Notes under the pieces: model-generated
Database searches by the model: none
Told to the model about the DNA's origin: nothing
The model's input: only the letters and a program-made list of their open reading frames with translations
Assembly (NCBI RefSeq): GCF_000179615.1
Contig: NZ_AEDD01000015.1
Coordinates: 35,486 to 99,485 of the forward strand
Reading direction: 5' to 3'
Origin: Paenibacillus curdlanolyticus YK9
GTDB lineage: Bacteria; Bacillota; Bacilli; Paenibacillales; Paenibacillaceae
Length of the DNA: 64,000 nucleotides
Part shown: piece after piece, positions 50,402-58,490 of the stretch
Layout: each line of letters begins with the position of its first letter
Position numbering within the stretch: position 1 is the first letter of the stretch
Position numbers and translations under genes: made by a program

Positions 50402-51187
50402 GTGACAAGCGACATATCGGCTCCGGTACAACTAGAGCAACTGACGAAGCTGTGGGCGAACTATAAGCCGCTCATTGCAGAGCTGCCAGCAGGCCGGGCT
50501 TTAACGAGGGATGAGCTGTTAACGCCTGCATTTCGCGTCGAGCAGAGCGGAAAGCTGGAGATGTATTACGCCCCGCATAACGAGCATGTAAACCCGGCGG
50601 CATCCGTTCTCATTGTCGGTATTACGCCAGGCTGGACGCAAATGCGCATCGCCTACGAGACGGCGCGCAAAGCAATGGCAGAGGGGGCCTCGGATGAAGA
50701 GCTGTTCCGCCGAACGAAGGAGGCAGCGCGATTCGCTGGGCCGATGCGCGCTAATCTGATCGCCATGCTGAATGAGCTTGGGCTCCAGCATTATATGCAG
50801 CTCGACGGTTGCGCAGCCTTGTTCGAAGGAAGCCAGGAGCTGCTGCATTCGATTTCGGTTTTAAAATATCCCGTATTTTTCGAGGGGAGCAACTATACGG
50901 GGGCACGGCCGCCGCTGCTGGCTAACGCATTTTTGAAGGAAAGGGCGTTGTTCTTCATGCGAGAGGAGCTGCGTTCCCTTGCCCGGCCTGCCCTGCTGAT
51001 TCCTTTGGGGAAGACCGTTGAGGGCGTGCTGCGGCTGTTGGCAGAGGAAGGAGAGCTCGACGTTGATGCTTGCCTGTGGGGCTTTCCTCATCCATCAGGC
51101 GCGAATGGCCACCGCCATAGGCAGCTTGCCGAGGGGCGCGCCTCCATGCGGCTTATCATGGAGCGATGGTTTCAGGCGAAGGAGTAG
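50402..51187 (+). CDS. uracil-DNA glycosylase superfamily-like protein
   Basis: A 261-residue cytosolic protein from a GTG start, with GAGGTGAAAG upstream. Two motifs recall the UDG fold: GITPGWTQ (residues 73-80), like the water-activating motif GxxPG, and FPHPSGANGHR (228-238), like the DNA-intercalating HPS motif. No iron-sulfur cysteine pattern of families 4 or 5 is seen, and the rest does not match a known UDG family, so it may be an undescribed branch or a non-repair relative. It follows the oxidoreductase gene by 59 bases and may be co-transcribed. Confidence 0.55.
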   Translation: MTSDISAPVQLEQLTKLWANYKPLIAELPAGRALTRDELLTPAFRVEQSGKLEMYYAPHNEHVNPAASVLIVGITPGWTQMRIAYETARKAMAEGASDEELFRRTKEAARFAGPMRANLIAMLNELGLQHYMQLDGCAALFEGSQELLHSISVLKYPVFFEGSNYTGARPPLLANAFLKERALFFMREELRSLARPALLIPLGKTVEGVLRLLAEEGELDVDACLWGFPHPSGANGHRHRQLAEGRASMRLIMERWFQAKE

Positions 51188-51274
51188 GAGAGGGACGGTT
51201 TTCGCTGGGAGGAAGAGGTGGTATGCTTCATTCATAGCCCTTAACAGGGTGTGACAATGAAGGAGCCAAACCTC

Positions 51275-51841
51275 ATGCAATCTGCGATCCTGCCATATAC
51301 CTACGGGCTAGCAGTAGCCCTTGCTTTACTAGCTGCACTTTCCATCGTGTATCGAAGCTTGCGCAACGGAATCACGCCGATGCCCTCTTCCGCGCCTGTT
51401 CGGCGTGCCGTGGCGGCTGAGTTGAGCCGGATCGCCTCTCGCGGTACGCTTGTTGAAGCGGGCTCAGGCTGGGGAACACTGGCGATGCACATAGCCAAGC
51501 AGTGCCCCGGCTGGCGCGTGATCGGCGTAGAAAATTCGCGCATCCCCTATCTGTTCGCCAAGGCTGCGGCACGCTACATGATTCATCGGAACGCGGCATT
51601 CGAGCGCAGCGATCTCTATGCGTATCCGTTCGGAGAAGTGGATGCGGTGGTCTGTTACCTTTACCCCGGCGCAATGGCTCGGCTTCGTCCGCTGCTGGAG
51701 CGGCAGTTGGCTCCCGGGAGCTGCGTAATCAGCGTCTGCTTCGCGATGCCAGGCTGGCGGCCGGATCGCGTTCTTACCTGTCGGGATCTGCATCGGACGC
51801 GGGTTTACGTCTATAAAACCCAGCAGCAAACGCTAACCTAA
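51275..51841 (+). CDS. membrane-anchored class I SAM-dependent methyltransferase
   Basis: A 188-residue protein. The start is ATG at 51275, nine bases after AAGGAG; in-frame GTG 51251 and ATG 51257 are alternatives. An N-terminal membrane helix (about residues 4-26) is followed by a class I Rossmann methyltransferase with motif I LVEAGSGWGTLAMHIA, IGVENSRIPYLFAKAAA, and motif IV VDAVVCYLYPGAM. The layout resembles lysine methyltransferases of the FAM173/ATPSC-KMT type, also anchored by one helix. The substrate is unproven. Confidence 0.78.
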   Translation: MQSAILPYTYGLAVALALLAALSIVYRSLRNGITPMPSSAPVRRAVAAELSRIASRGTLVEAGSGWGTLAMHIAKQCPGWRVIGVENSRIPYLFAKAAARYMIHRNAAFERSDLYAYPFGEVDAVVCYLYPGAMARLRPLLERQLAPGSCVISVCFAMPGWRPDRVLTCRDLHRTRVYVYKTQQQTLT

Positions 51842-51871
51842 AATTTACAATTAAACGTTTTCATAAACGGG

Positions 51872-51901
51872 TTGGCTTTCTTGAGCGGAGTGTGTTATAC
51901 T
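51872..51901 (+). promoter_or_regulatory. promoter of the cold-shock gene
   Basis: TTGGCT (51872-51877) and TATACT (51896-51901) are spaced 18 bp, leaving a leader of about 120 nt, typical of csp genes. Confidence 0.65.
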
Positions 51902-51926
51902 ACAGATGCTCATAAATTAAAACCTT

Positions 51927-51995
51927 AATTCACATATTACAAAAGGTGAACATTTGTGCGATGCAACCTTTTGCAATATGTGAATTTTTTTCTTT
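51927..51995 (+). promoter_or_regulatory. terminator-like hairpin in the cold-shock gene leader
   Basis: Arms at 51927-51947 and 51966-51986 are complementary over 21 bp with one mismatch (for example CACATATT with AATATGTG, and AAAAGGT with ACCTTTT). An 18-base loop separates them and TTTTTCTTT follows. The form is that of an intrinsic terminator placed inside the leader, so the gene may be controlled by attenuation or by temperature-dependent refolding. Confidence 0.7.
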
Positions 51996-52029
51996 ATGAT
52001 CAACATCACACTTTTTGGAGGTAATACAC

Positions 52030-52230
52030 ATGCAACAAGGTACAGTTAAATGGTTCAACGCAGAAAAAGGTTTCGGTTTCATCGAAGTTGAAGGCGGCAG
52101 CGACGTATTCGTTCACTTCAGCGCTATCCAAGGCGACGGCTTCAAAACGTTGGACGAAGGCCAACGCGTTGAGTTCACAATCGCTCAAGGCAACCGCGGA
52201 CCACAAGCTGAGAACGTTGTAAAACTGTAG
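52030..52230 (+). CDS. csp: cold-shock protein (CspA family)
   Basis: A 66-residue OB-fold RNA/DNA chaperone. RNP1 is KGFGFIEV and RNP2 is [15 protein letters not shown] starts the fold. The sequence is nearly canonical for Firmicute Csp proteins. GGAGG lies 8 bases before the ATG. Its codon use is highly adapted, pointing to strong expression. The leader carries a terminator-like hairpin. Confidence 0.97.
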   Translation: MQQGTVKWFNAEKGFGFIEVEGGSDVFVHFSAIQGDGFKTLDEGQRVEFTIAQGNRGPQAENVVKL

Positions 52231-52247
52231 TACTCAGCTACCTATAG

Positions 52248-52281
52248 AAACAGCCCCTAACTTCGGTTAGGGGCTGTTTTT
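52248..52281 (+). terminator. terminator of the cold-shock gene
   Basis: AAACAGCCCCTAAC pairs with GTTAGGGGCTGTTT around a TTCG tetraloop, followed by TT. Confidence 0.95.
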
Positions 52282-52397
52282 GCGTTCGCATTTTAAGCGG
52301 ATATTCAGGCGTTATTCAGGGTTGTCCTGCCACGGCGGCGTATACTTAGGGGAGAACATTCTAATCCATGCAGCGGATCAAGAGAGGGCGATAACGG

Positions 52398-52688
52398 ATG
52401 AGCATTGCGTCAGTATCCGGCAGGACAAGCACTGCCTATAGCGCGAACGCATCAACAGCGAGCAACACGGCTGATTTGGAGAAGCAGCGGACGGCGCTGC
52501 AAGCGGAGATTCGCAAGGAGCAGCAGAGCAAGGATGATCAGAAGTCGAAGAATGAGAAGCTGCAGCAGCTCCAGCAACAGCTTCAGCAAATTGAGCTGCA
52601 AATCGCACAGAAGCGCAGCAGCGCATCAGGCTCTTCGGGCTCTGTTAACCATAACGGTCTGGGGGATGCATTAGACGTCCATGTTTAG
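52398..52688 (+). CDS. FlxA-like coiled-coil protein
   Basis: A 96-residue protein with a Ser/Ala/Thr-rich N-terminus (1-25), a single coiled coil (26-75, ADLEKQRTALQAEIRKEQQ and LQQLQQQLQQIELQIAQK) and a flexible C-terminus. It fits the FlxA-like family, named from an E. coli flagellar-regulon gene of unknown function. It has no membrane segment. It is monocistronic between the csp and SLH genes. Confidence 0.7.
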   Translation: MSIASVSGRTSTAYSANASTASNTADLEKQRTALQAEIRKEQQSKDDQKSKNEKLQQLQQQLQQIELQIAQKRSSASGSSGSVNHNGLGDALDVHV

Positions 52689-52854
52689 TGCGATCTTGAA
52701 AACAGGAGAAGCCCCAAGGGCGCTCTGTTCTGCATTGCCGCAGAATGGAGCGCTCTCTTCTTTTAGGTTGCAACATTTTGAAGAGACGGACCGTTAGAGA
52801 GGAAGAATTCAATGCGCTACGCATACAATACATCAAGACTAAGGAGAATGGATG

Positions 52855-53529
52855 ATGAAGAAAACGATGATAGCAGCAGCACTTACACTGTCACTGCTTG
52901 CACCGCTGAGCAACGGGCAAGCTTTCGCTGCGGCGCCATTCACGGATATTGGCGGCAGCAGCGCGCAGTCGCAGATTGAATCGCTGCAGGCGCAAGGCAT
53001 TGTGCATGGGGTGACGGAGAAGGAATTCCAGCCGAAAGCGTCATTATCGGGCGCGCAGGGCATCTCGCTAATCGTCAGAAGCATGCAGCTCAGCCTTGCG
53101 GCGATCGATTTCAATCAAGCGCCAACGGCTGAAGGCTACTTCAGCAAGGTGAGCAACACGGCATGGTATGCAGATGATTTCGTAATCGCTAAAGCGAACG
53201 GACTGGACATCCCCGCCGACATTGATCCGAGTCAGCCGCTAACGCGTGAGCAATTCGCTTATTGGCTCGTTCAGGGATTGGAGAAGACGGGGCAATACCC
53301 GCTTATCAAAATGTACATTAACATCAATGACGAAGCTGATCTGACCGTTGCCTACCAAGGCACGATCCAGCGCGCGCTGCTGTATAAGCTGACGTCGCTG
53401 GATGCGGACGGTAATTTCAAGCCGAAGGCGATCGTAACGCGCGAGGATGCAGCCGCTATGATCTATGAGGCTGTACAATTCGTCGCTGCGCATAAGGATA
53501 GCGAAACGGGGCAGGCGCCGACGGAATAG
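52855..53529 (+). CDS. secreted SLH-domain protein
   Basis: A protein of about 224 residues with a signal peptide (1-26, cleavage at AFA-AA). S-layer homology repeats follow: AAPFTDIGGSSAQSQIESLQAQGIVHGVTEKEFQPKASLSGAQG (about 27-75), a weaker central copy with ADDFVIAKANGLDIP and LTREQFAYWLV, and a third region with LTSLDADGNFKPKAIVTREDAAAMIYEA. SLH domains bind pyruvylated cell-wall polymers, so it is wall-attached. There is no further functional domain. AAGGAG lies before two adjacent ATGs (52852, 52855). Confidence 0.85.
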   Translation: MKKTMIAAALTLSLLAPLSNGQAFAAAPFTDIGGSSAQSQIESLQAQGIVHGVTEKEFQPKASLSGAQGISLIVRSMQLSLAAIDFNQAPTAEGYFSKVSNTAWYADDFVIAKANGLDIPADIDPSQPLTREQFAYWLVQGLEKTGQYPLIKMYININDEADLTVAYQGTIQRALLYKLTSLDADGNFKPKAIVTREDAAAMIYEAVQFVAAHKDSETGQAPTE

Positions 53530-53547
53530 GCGATAAGCTATACAAGG

Positions 53548-53595
53548 AAGGGGATGTTCCCAGCCGTGAAGGCCTAGGAGCATCCCCTTTTTTTG
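53548..53595 (+). terminator. terminator of the SLH gene
   Basis: AAGGGGATG pairs with CATCCCCTT (extended by imperfect pairs), followed by a T run. Confidence 0.88.
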
Positions 53596-53793
53596 TGGTG
53601 AGCGGATTATGCTTCAGTCAAGTCTCAGCCAAGTCCCAGCAGAGTCTAGACGGGATCAAGGCGAAGCCTCCACGAGCAGCGTAGCTTCGCTGCATGAGGC
53701 TCATCGTCGCGCGATATCGCGCATCTGCGCGCATACGCGGTGCGGTTAGGCGGAAGCGAAGGGACAAGTAACCGTGCCCTATTATGTTGTTGT

Positions 53794-53988
53794 CGTTGCA
53801 ATTTGTACAATGGCATCGGTTGAAGGAGCGAAAATGCGCGTTGTCATTGTATTTTGTACAACGCGCCGGAGGTTTACTGCTTCGAAGACTGGGATATTGG
53901 CGGTTAGGCCGTGCTGTCATTGCGCGGATTGCAACGACAGCGAGCTTTATGGCAGTGCCGCCCGTTTTTCATTGTATAAGTTGCAATG
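53794..53988. repeat. four-hairpin dispersed element, copy C
   Basis: Hairpins start at 53794 (CGTTGCAATTTGTACAATG), 53845 (CATTGTATTTTGTACAACG), 53918 (CATTGCGCGGATTGCAACG) and 53970 (CATTGTATAAGTTGCAATG). Spacings are 51, 73 and 52 bp, as in copies A and B. The stretch from 53596 to here has no gene; it also holds the palindrome GCGCGATATCGCGC at 53709. The fourth hairpin overlaps the last codons of the histidine-rich gene on the minus strand. Confidence 0.75.
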
Positions 53989-54184
53989 AACGCGGACATA
54001 GATGTCCATGACTGTCGTGACTGTTGTGACTGTCGTGACTGCCATGACTGCCATGACTGCCATGACTGTCGTGAATGCTGTGACTGCCGTGACTGCTATA
54101 ACTGTCATGACCCCCATGACCCCCATGCGGCCCATGACCTGCATAACGGCCGTAACGGCCATAACGTGCCTTCGCCCTCCTCAT
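53969..54184 (-). CDS. histidine-rich tandem-repeat protein
   Basis: A 71-residue frame that starts at ATG 54184, ten bases after AAGGAG, directly downstream of the MFS gene (14-base gap). The N-terminus is basic (MRRAKARYGRYGRY), followed by GHGPHGGHGGHDSY and then about ten Xaa-Ser-His triplets encoded by a 9-bp tandem repeat (54005-54110). It contains about 20 His and no signal peptide. Such peptides often bind Ni, Zn or Cu or belong to spore coats; that is inference. The end falls in a dispersed hairpin. Coding is supported by the ribosome binding site and position, not by homology. Confidence 0.5.
   Translation of the reverse strand: MRRAKARYGRYGRYAGHGPHGGHGGHDSYSSHGSHSIHDSHGSHGSHGSHDSHNSHDSHGHLCPRSLQLIQ
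54005..54130. repeat. 9-bp tandem repeat
   Basis: Variants of CATGACTGC/CGTGACTGT repeat about 14 times. Several frames stay open across it, because the unit is a multiple of three. In the minus-strand frame with a good start it encodes Xaa-Ser-His triplets. Confidence 0.85.
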
Positions 54185-54198
54185 GCCCTCTCGGCTCC

Positions 54199-55425
54199 TT
54201 ACTTTCTGCCGCCCATAATGACGGAATCCTTCGGCAGCAGCAGCGCGAACAGCCCGAGCAGCGGCAGGAACGCGGAGAGCTTGATCATATAGTCGACGCC
54301 ATGCGCGTCGATCAAGGAGCCCATGACGACGGAGCCAAGTCCGCCAAGGCCGAACGAAATGCCGAAGAAGAGGCCGGCAATCGTCCCGACATGGCCGGGA
54401 AGCAGCTCTTGCGCATAGACGATAATGACGGAGAAGCCGGACATCAGAATGAGGCCGATCGCCAAGCACAGCAGCACTGCGCCGAGCGGGCTTGCGTATG
54501 GCAGCAGCAGCGAGAATGGCGCTGTGCCGAGAATCGAGAACCAAATGACCTTTTGCCGGCCGATCTTATCGGCTAGTGGCCCGCCTATGAACGTACCGGC
54601 CATGCCAGCGAATTGCAGCGCGAACAGGCATAGCTGCGCTTTTTCGAGCGGGAGATTGTATTTGTCCATGAAATAGAAGGAATAATAACCGCTCATGCTA
54701 GAGAGATAAACGAACTTAGAGAAGAGCATCAGTACAAGAATGCTGAGCACGAACGCAATGAAGCCTTTGCTGAAACGGCTAGGCGACGCTGACGCATCCG
54801 CCGCGCGGGCTGTGGCACGCATCTTTTCGCGCGTCTTCGCACGGTACCATTGGCCGATCTTCGCCTGGATGACGATGCCGATTACGGCAAGCAGGGTGAA
54901 CCATAGGAAGCCGTGCTGCCCAATCGGGCTGATAATATAAGCGACCATGAGCGGAGCGAGCGCCTGGCCGGTATTGCCGCCTACTTGGAAAATGGACTGC
55001 GCAAACCCTTTGCCCTTGCCGGCAGCCATATGGGCAACACGCGACGATTCGGGATGCAGCACCGAGGATCCGACGCCAATGAGCGCGGACGACAGGAGCA
55101 AATACGCCAGTGAAGGCGAGAGCGCCAGTCCGACCATGCCGAGCAGCGTAAATACCATGCCGAGCGGCAAGAGCATTGGCATCGGGCGTCGATCCGTGTA
55201 ATATCCAATTAAGGGTTGGAGAATCGAGGCTGTGATATTAAGCGTGAAGGCGATCCAGCCGATTTGAGCGAAGCTCAGGTGGAGATTTTCCTGGAACATC
55301 GGAAACACGGCAGGCACGACGTTCTGCATGGCATCGTTGAGCAGATGCGCGGCGCTCACGCCGAACAGTACGGTCATGGCCGTGCGGGTGGGATTGGGCG
55401 CGGCTAGCGCCGTGGCTTGTGACAT
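54199..55425 (-). CDS. MFS transporter, fosmidomycin-resistance (Fsr) type
   Basis: A 408-residue, 12-helix major facilitator. The Fsr-type signature VGSSVLHPESSRVAHMAAGKGKGFAQSIFQVGGNTGQALAPL (about 105-145) is clear, as are the loop motifs QPLIGYYTDRRP (about 70) and GGPLADKIGRQKVIW (about 290). It probably exports fosmidomycin or other small hydrophobic acids; real substrates in this group vary. It is divergent from an AraC regulator gene and followed closely by the histidine-rich frame. Confidence 0.88.
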   Translation of the reverse strand: MSQATALAAPNPTRTAMTVLFGVSAAHLLNDAMQNVVPAVFPMFQENLHLSFAQIGWIAFTLNITASILQPLIGYYTDRRPMPMLLPLGMVFTLLGMVGLALSPSLAYLLLSSALIGVGSSVLHPESSRVAHMAAGKGKGFAQSIFQVGGNTGQALAPLMVAYIISPIGQHGFLWFTLLAVIGIVIQAKIGQWYRAKTREKMRATARAADASASPSRFSKGFIAFVLSILVLMLFSKFVYLSSMSGYYSFYFMDKYNLPLEKAQLCLFALQFAGMAGTFIGGPLADKIGRQKVIWFSILGTAPFSLLLPYASPLGAVLLCLAIGLILMSGFSVIIVYAQELLPGHVGTIAGLFFGISFGLGGLGSVVMGSLIDAHGVDYMIKLSAFLPLLGLFALLLPKDSVIMGGRK

Positions 55426-55574
55426 AGGGCGATCATCCTTTCATCTATCGGGCGGTGGCTTGCAACTGATCATCATCCTACCCGATTCAGCAGGCCAGTG
55501 TCATCGTGAAAATTGCGGAAATCGAGCAATAATTATAGCTGGAGCAGTCGTCAGAGAGGGGGCAGGCACTACCG

Positions 55575-56372
55575 ATGCATATGCAAATTAAGCTTCCGCA
55601 GCTGGAGCTGCACAAAATCGTCAATCGGTTCGAGAACGTGCCGCATGCGCACGAATCGGACTATCAGCTGACGATTCCAACGCATGGAACATGCCATTTT
55701 ACGTATGAAAACAAGCAAGTGACGTTATCGGCCGGAGAAGGGCTGCTGCTGCATCCCCGGGATCGGCACAGCTTTCACTTGAACGATGAGGCAGGCGTTA
55801 TTATCGTTGTCGTCAAGGACCAGCGGCTGCAGCCGTTGATGGATATTAGGCGTGATGAGCAGGCGGTTCGCCATCATTTTGAGCCAACGGTGATTACGCG
55901 TTATTTTCGCCAATGGACCTCGACGATGTTCGAGGTGGATGCGCTTGATCGATTGGCAGCGGAGGAGACAGAGCTTCGGGTACTGGGCGATCTGCAAGGG
56001 CTGTTAGCAGACAGCAAGCCGCTTCAGCCTGCGAGACTGCCTGTCTGGAGCAGCGCCGATCCGCATATCGCACGCGTATTGGAGTATGTCCATGCGCATT
56101 ATACAGAGCAGCTGGATATTGATTCAATGGCGGCTGTTGCGCTTCAAAGCCGGTTTCATTTTATACGATCCTTCAAGTCGGCAACGGGCTTCACGCCTTA
56201 TCAGTACGTGTTGTATTTGCGGATGGAGCAAGCGAAGCAATGGCTGGCCCAGACCGTGGATACCGTAACGGACATCAGCTTCAAGCTGGGATTTTCGAGC
56301 GCGAGCCAGTTTTATCGGGCGTTCGAGAAGTCAGTTGGCACGACGCCAGAGCAGTATCGGGCGGGTATTTGA
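55575..56372 (+). CDS. AraC family regulator with cupin sensor
   Basis: A 265-residue regulator. Residues 10-100 form a cupin-like ligand domain (VPHAHESDYQLTIPTHGTCHFTYENKQVTLSAGEGLLLHPRDRHSF broken over two strands). Residues 165-262 hold the two AraC helix-turn-helices (LDIDSMAAVALQSRFHFIRSFK and VTDISFKLGFSSASQFYRAFEK). It is transcribed away from the Fsr-type MFS gene, so it probably activates that exporter in response to a small ligand. Confidence 0.9.
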   Translation: MHMQIKLPQLELHKIVNRFENVPHAHESDYQLTIPTHGTCHFTYENKQVTLSAGEGLLLHPRDRHSFHLNDEAGVIIVVVKDQRLQPLMDIRRDEQAVRHHFEPTVITRYFRQWTSTMFEVDALDRLAAEETELRVLGDLQGLLADSKPLQPARLPVWSSADPHIARVLEYVHAHYTEQLDIDSMAAVALQSRFHFIRSFKSATGFTPYQYVLYLRMEQAKQWLAQTVDTVTDISFKLGFSSASQFYRAFEKSVGTTPEQYRAGI

Positions 56373-56408
56373 TTACGATGATAATGAACTAAGGAGGCTA
56401 ATGCGAGG

Positions 56409-57737
56409 ATGCGAATGGTGCTTTATCTCGGCGTTGTGCTGGTTTCGCTGGTGAGCATGCTGACCGGCATGGGGACGACGGCCACCAAGGCGGTGACCAA
56501 TGGTATTGGAGCAGCACAAGCGGAAGCAGTCCTACCATCGAATGGCGGCCCCAAGCGAATCGTTTCGGATGCGGCGTTTATTCGCGGGGGCGGCTTGTGG
56601 GTGAAGCGGGCGGGACAGGAGCAGCAATTAGCGCCCGGAGGAACGGGAGCAGCGGCAGCGCGATATCCGAGGTGGTCTTCCGACGGGAAATGGCTGGCGT
56701 ATACACGGGGCGCGATGAGCAGCAACCAGCAGCTGCGCGTGATCGAACGAAGCAAGGGCGTCGAGCTCCAAGTGGCGCAGCAGGTCGATCGATTCGCTTG
56801 GTCGCCGGACAAGAATCGGCTGGCTTATTTGCGGCAGGGCATCTTGTTCGTGGTAGACGCTGCGTCGCCTGACAAGCCTGCCGAGATTGCCCGGGAAATG
56901 AGCAATTTTGCATGGTTGCCGGACGGGAGCGGGCTTCTCGCTTCGACGCAATCCAAGCTGTTGGATGGGGAAAGCAATTGGACGCGGGTGCGATTGCTCC
57001 AAATCCCGATATCAGCAGCGGGTTCGGCTGGGCCAGCAGTGACGCTTTACACGCTGCCAGAGCAGTCGGATGCGTTCTTCGCTGTCGGGACGAGCACGTT
57101 CAAGTGGTCGGCGAACGGCCGTTGGATCGCCTTTCTGGCGACGCCGACAGCATCCCTGTCCGCAGACGGAAACACGCTGTGTGTGCTGTCAGCCGACGGC
57201 AAGGTGTTCCGCAAGGTGGACGAAATGGTCAATCACGAGCAATGGATACAATGGTCGCCTGAGGGCGAATCGCTTGCTTATATTGGCGGCGTCGGTCGTG
57301 AGGCCACGACCAATAAGCAGCTGAGGGTATTGGCGAAGCCTGATGCGGGACAGCCAACGGTTTATACGCCGCAAGGGAAAGCCGCAGGCGATTTTACGTG
57401 GAATGGGGCGAATTCCATCATCGTCTCGCAGGCGGCAGAGCAAGCCTTCAGCAGCGATCCGAAGAAGCGTCCGCGGCCGTCGCTCGTGGTTGTGGATTTG
57501 ACAAGCGGCAAGCAGCTTCCTTTGACGACACCAACTGGCGGTTATGGCGAATATGATCCGATCCTGCTGCCAGGGAAGCAGCTGTCATGGATTCGATATG
57601 ACGGGCAGCAAGCGAATGTTTGGCTTGCGGATAAGGCGGGGCAGCCGGGAGCGATATGGATCAACAGCATCGATCCCGGAGACAATTATTATGAGCAGTG
57701 GGGCTGGGACGCCGTGCTGGATTATGCTAAAAGATAA
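56409..57737 (+). CDS. secreted TolB/WD40-like beta-propeller protein
   Basis: A 442-residue protein with a signal peptide (1-40, ending near AQA-EA). It contains at least five PD40/TolB-like blades: YPRWSSDGKWLAYTRG, RFAWSPDKNRLAYLRQG, NFAWLPDGSGLLAS, TFKWSANGRWIAFLA and WIQWSPEGESLAYIGG. It likely acts outside the membrane as a binding scaffold; no catalytic domain is present. AAGGAGG lies 11 bases before ATG. It begins 36 bases after the AraC gene. Confidence 0.82.
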   Translation: MRMVLYLGVVLVSLVSMLTGMGTTATKAVTNGIGAAQAEAVLPSNGGPKRIVSDAAFIRGGGLWVKRAGQEQQLAPGGTGAAAARYPRWSSDGKWLAYTRGAMSSNQQLRVIERSKGVELQVAQQVDRFAWSPDKNRLAYLRQGILFVVDAASPDKPAEIAREMSNFAWLPDGSGLLASTQSKLLDGESNWTRVRLLQIPISAAGSAGPAVTLYTLPEQSDAFFAVGTSTFKWSANGRWIAFLATPTASLSADGNTLCVLSADGKVFRKVDEMVNHEQWIQWSPEGESLAYIGGVGREATTNKQLRVLAKPDAGQPTVYTPQGKAAGDFTWNGANSIIVSQAAEQAFSSDPKKRPRPSLVVVDLTSGKQLPLTTPTGGYGEYDPILLPGKQLSWIRYDGQQANVWLADKAGQPGAIWINSIDPGDNYYEQWGWDAVLDYAKR

Positions 57738-57881
57738 GGCTGTGCATGCAGCAGTCGAATCGAATGGATTGGGCTGCAGAGGCGACGAGGTAGCCTTCTC
57801 CCCATCTTTAGCGATATAATAGAGGCAAAAGGGGCGTCTGGGAGCGGGCGCCCTATTACTTTCGAGAAGGAGTGGGGACGG

Positions 57882-58331
57882 ATGAATACGACGAATCGCA
57901 GCATTCCGGGGCCGCCCCGTTTTGGCATAGCGGTACATGCATTAGTATGGCTTTCGCAGAGCGGATGCGTAGTGTCGAGCGCTATGATGGCAGGCCAAGT
58001 GAACTCGCATGCAACCTTCCTGCGGCGTATTATGGTGCATCTCGTGCAGGCGGGTATGGTGGAAGCGAAGGAAGGGCGCGACGGCGGCTATTTTCTGCGC
58101 AAATCGCCTGCTGACATTACGCTGGCAGATGTGTATATGGCGGTAAAATCCGATTGCGGTACGGAGCAGGCGAGCGTCGCAGCTGACGATGAAGGCGGCT
58201 GCGGAGCGGCTGGACAGCAGCTGGACAGCGTTTTGGAGTCGATTATGGGACAAGCGGAGCAGCACACGATTGATTATTTGCGCCAGTTTACGGTCGATGA
58301 TGTGATGCGGCAGGTTGATTTTACAGCATAG
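57882..58331 (+). CDS. Rrf2 family transcriptional regulator
   Basis: A 149-residue regulator. The winged helix-turn-helix spans residues 15-80 (SSAMMAGQVNSHATFLRRIMVHLVQAGMVEAKEGRDGGYFL). Cysteines at about 29, 92 and 106 (SGC, DCG, GGCG) could sense redox state, but the spacing is not that of IscR or NsrR cluster binders. It precedes DoxX and DsbA-family genes, so control of thiol or quinone stress genes is likely. AGAAGGAG precedes the ATG. Confidence 0.88.
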   Translation: MNTTNRSIPGPPRFGIAVHALVWLSQSGCVVSSAMMAGQVNSHATFLRRIMVHLVQAGMVEAKEGRDGGYFLRKSPADITLADVYMAVKSDCGTEQASVAADDEGGCGAAGQQLDSVLESIMGQAEQHTIDYLRQFTVDDVMRQVDFTA

Positions 58332-58360
58332 AAATCAATCGTTTGCATAAAATAAACGAC

Positions 58361-58389
58361 TTGAAAAAAGTAAGCGGCTGAATTATAAT
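58361..58389 (+). promoter_or_regulatory. promoter of the doxX-dsbA genes
   Basis: TTGAAA (58361-58366) and TATAAT (58384-58389) are spaced 17 bp. The leader that follows has inverted pairs TGTAATC/GATTACA and GCACA/TGTGC, which could be regulator sites or RNA structure. Confidence 0.75.
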
Positions 58390-58490
58390 GTGCTTGTAAT
58401 CGTTGCAGTCATTATTGGCTGCTTTTATTTTGCACAATACTGTGCTTGATTACAGCTCAGTATAGACAAACACAAGAGGGGGAATAGGTT

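Noticed and set aside
53986..54576. Plus-strand Cys/Asp/His-rich frame over the 9-bp repeat
   Set aside because: It begins inside a hairpin element without a ribosome binding site and continues as antisense of the MFS gene; the minus-strand frame is better supported.
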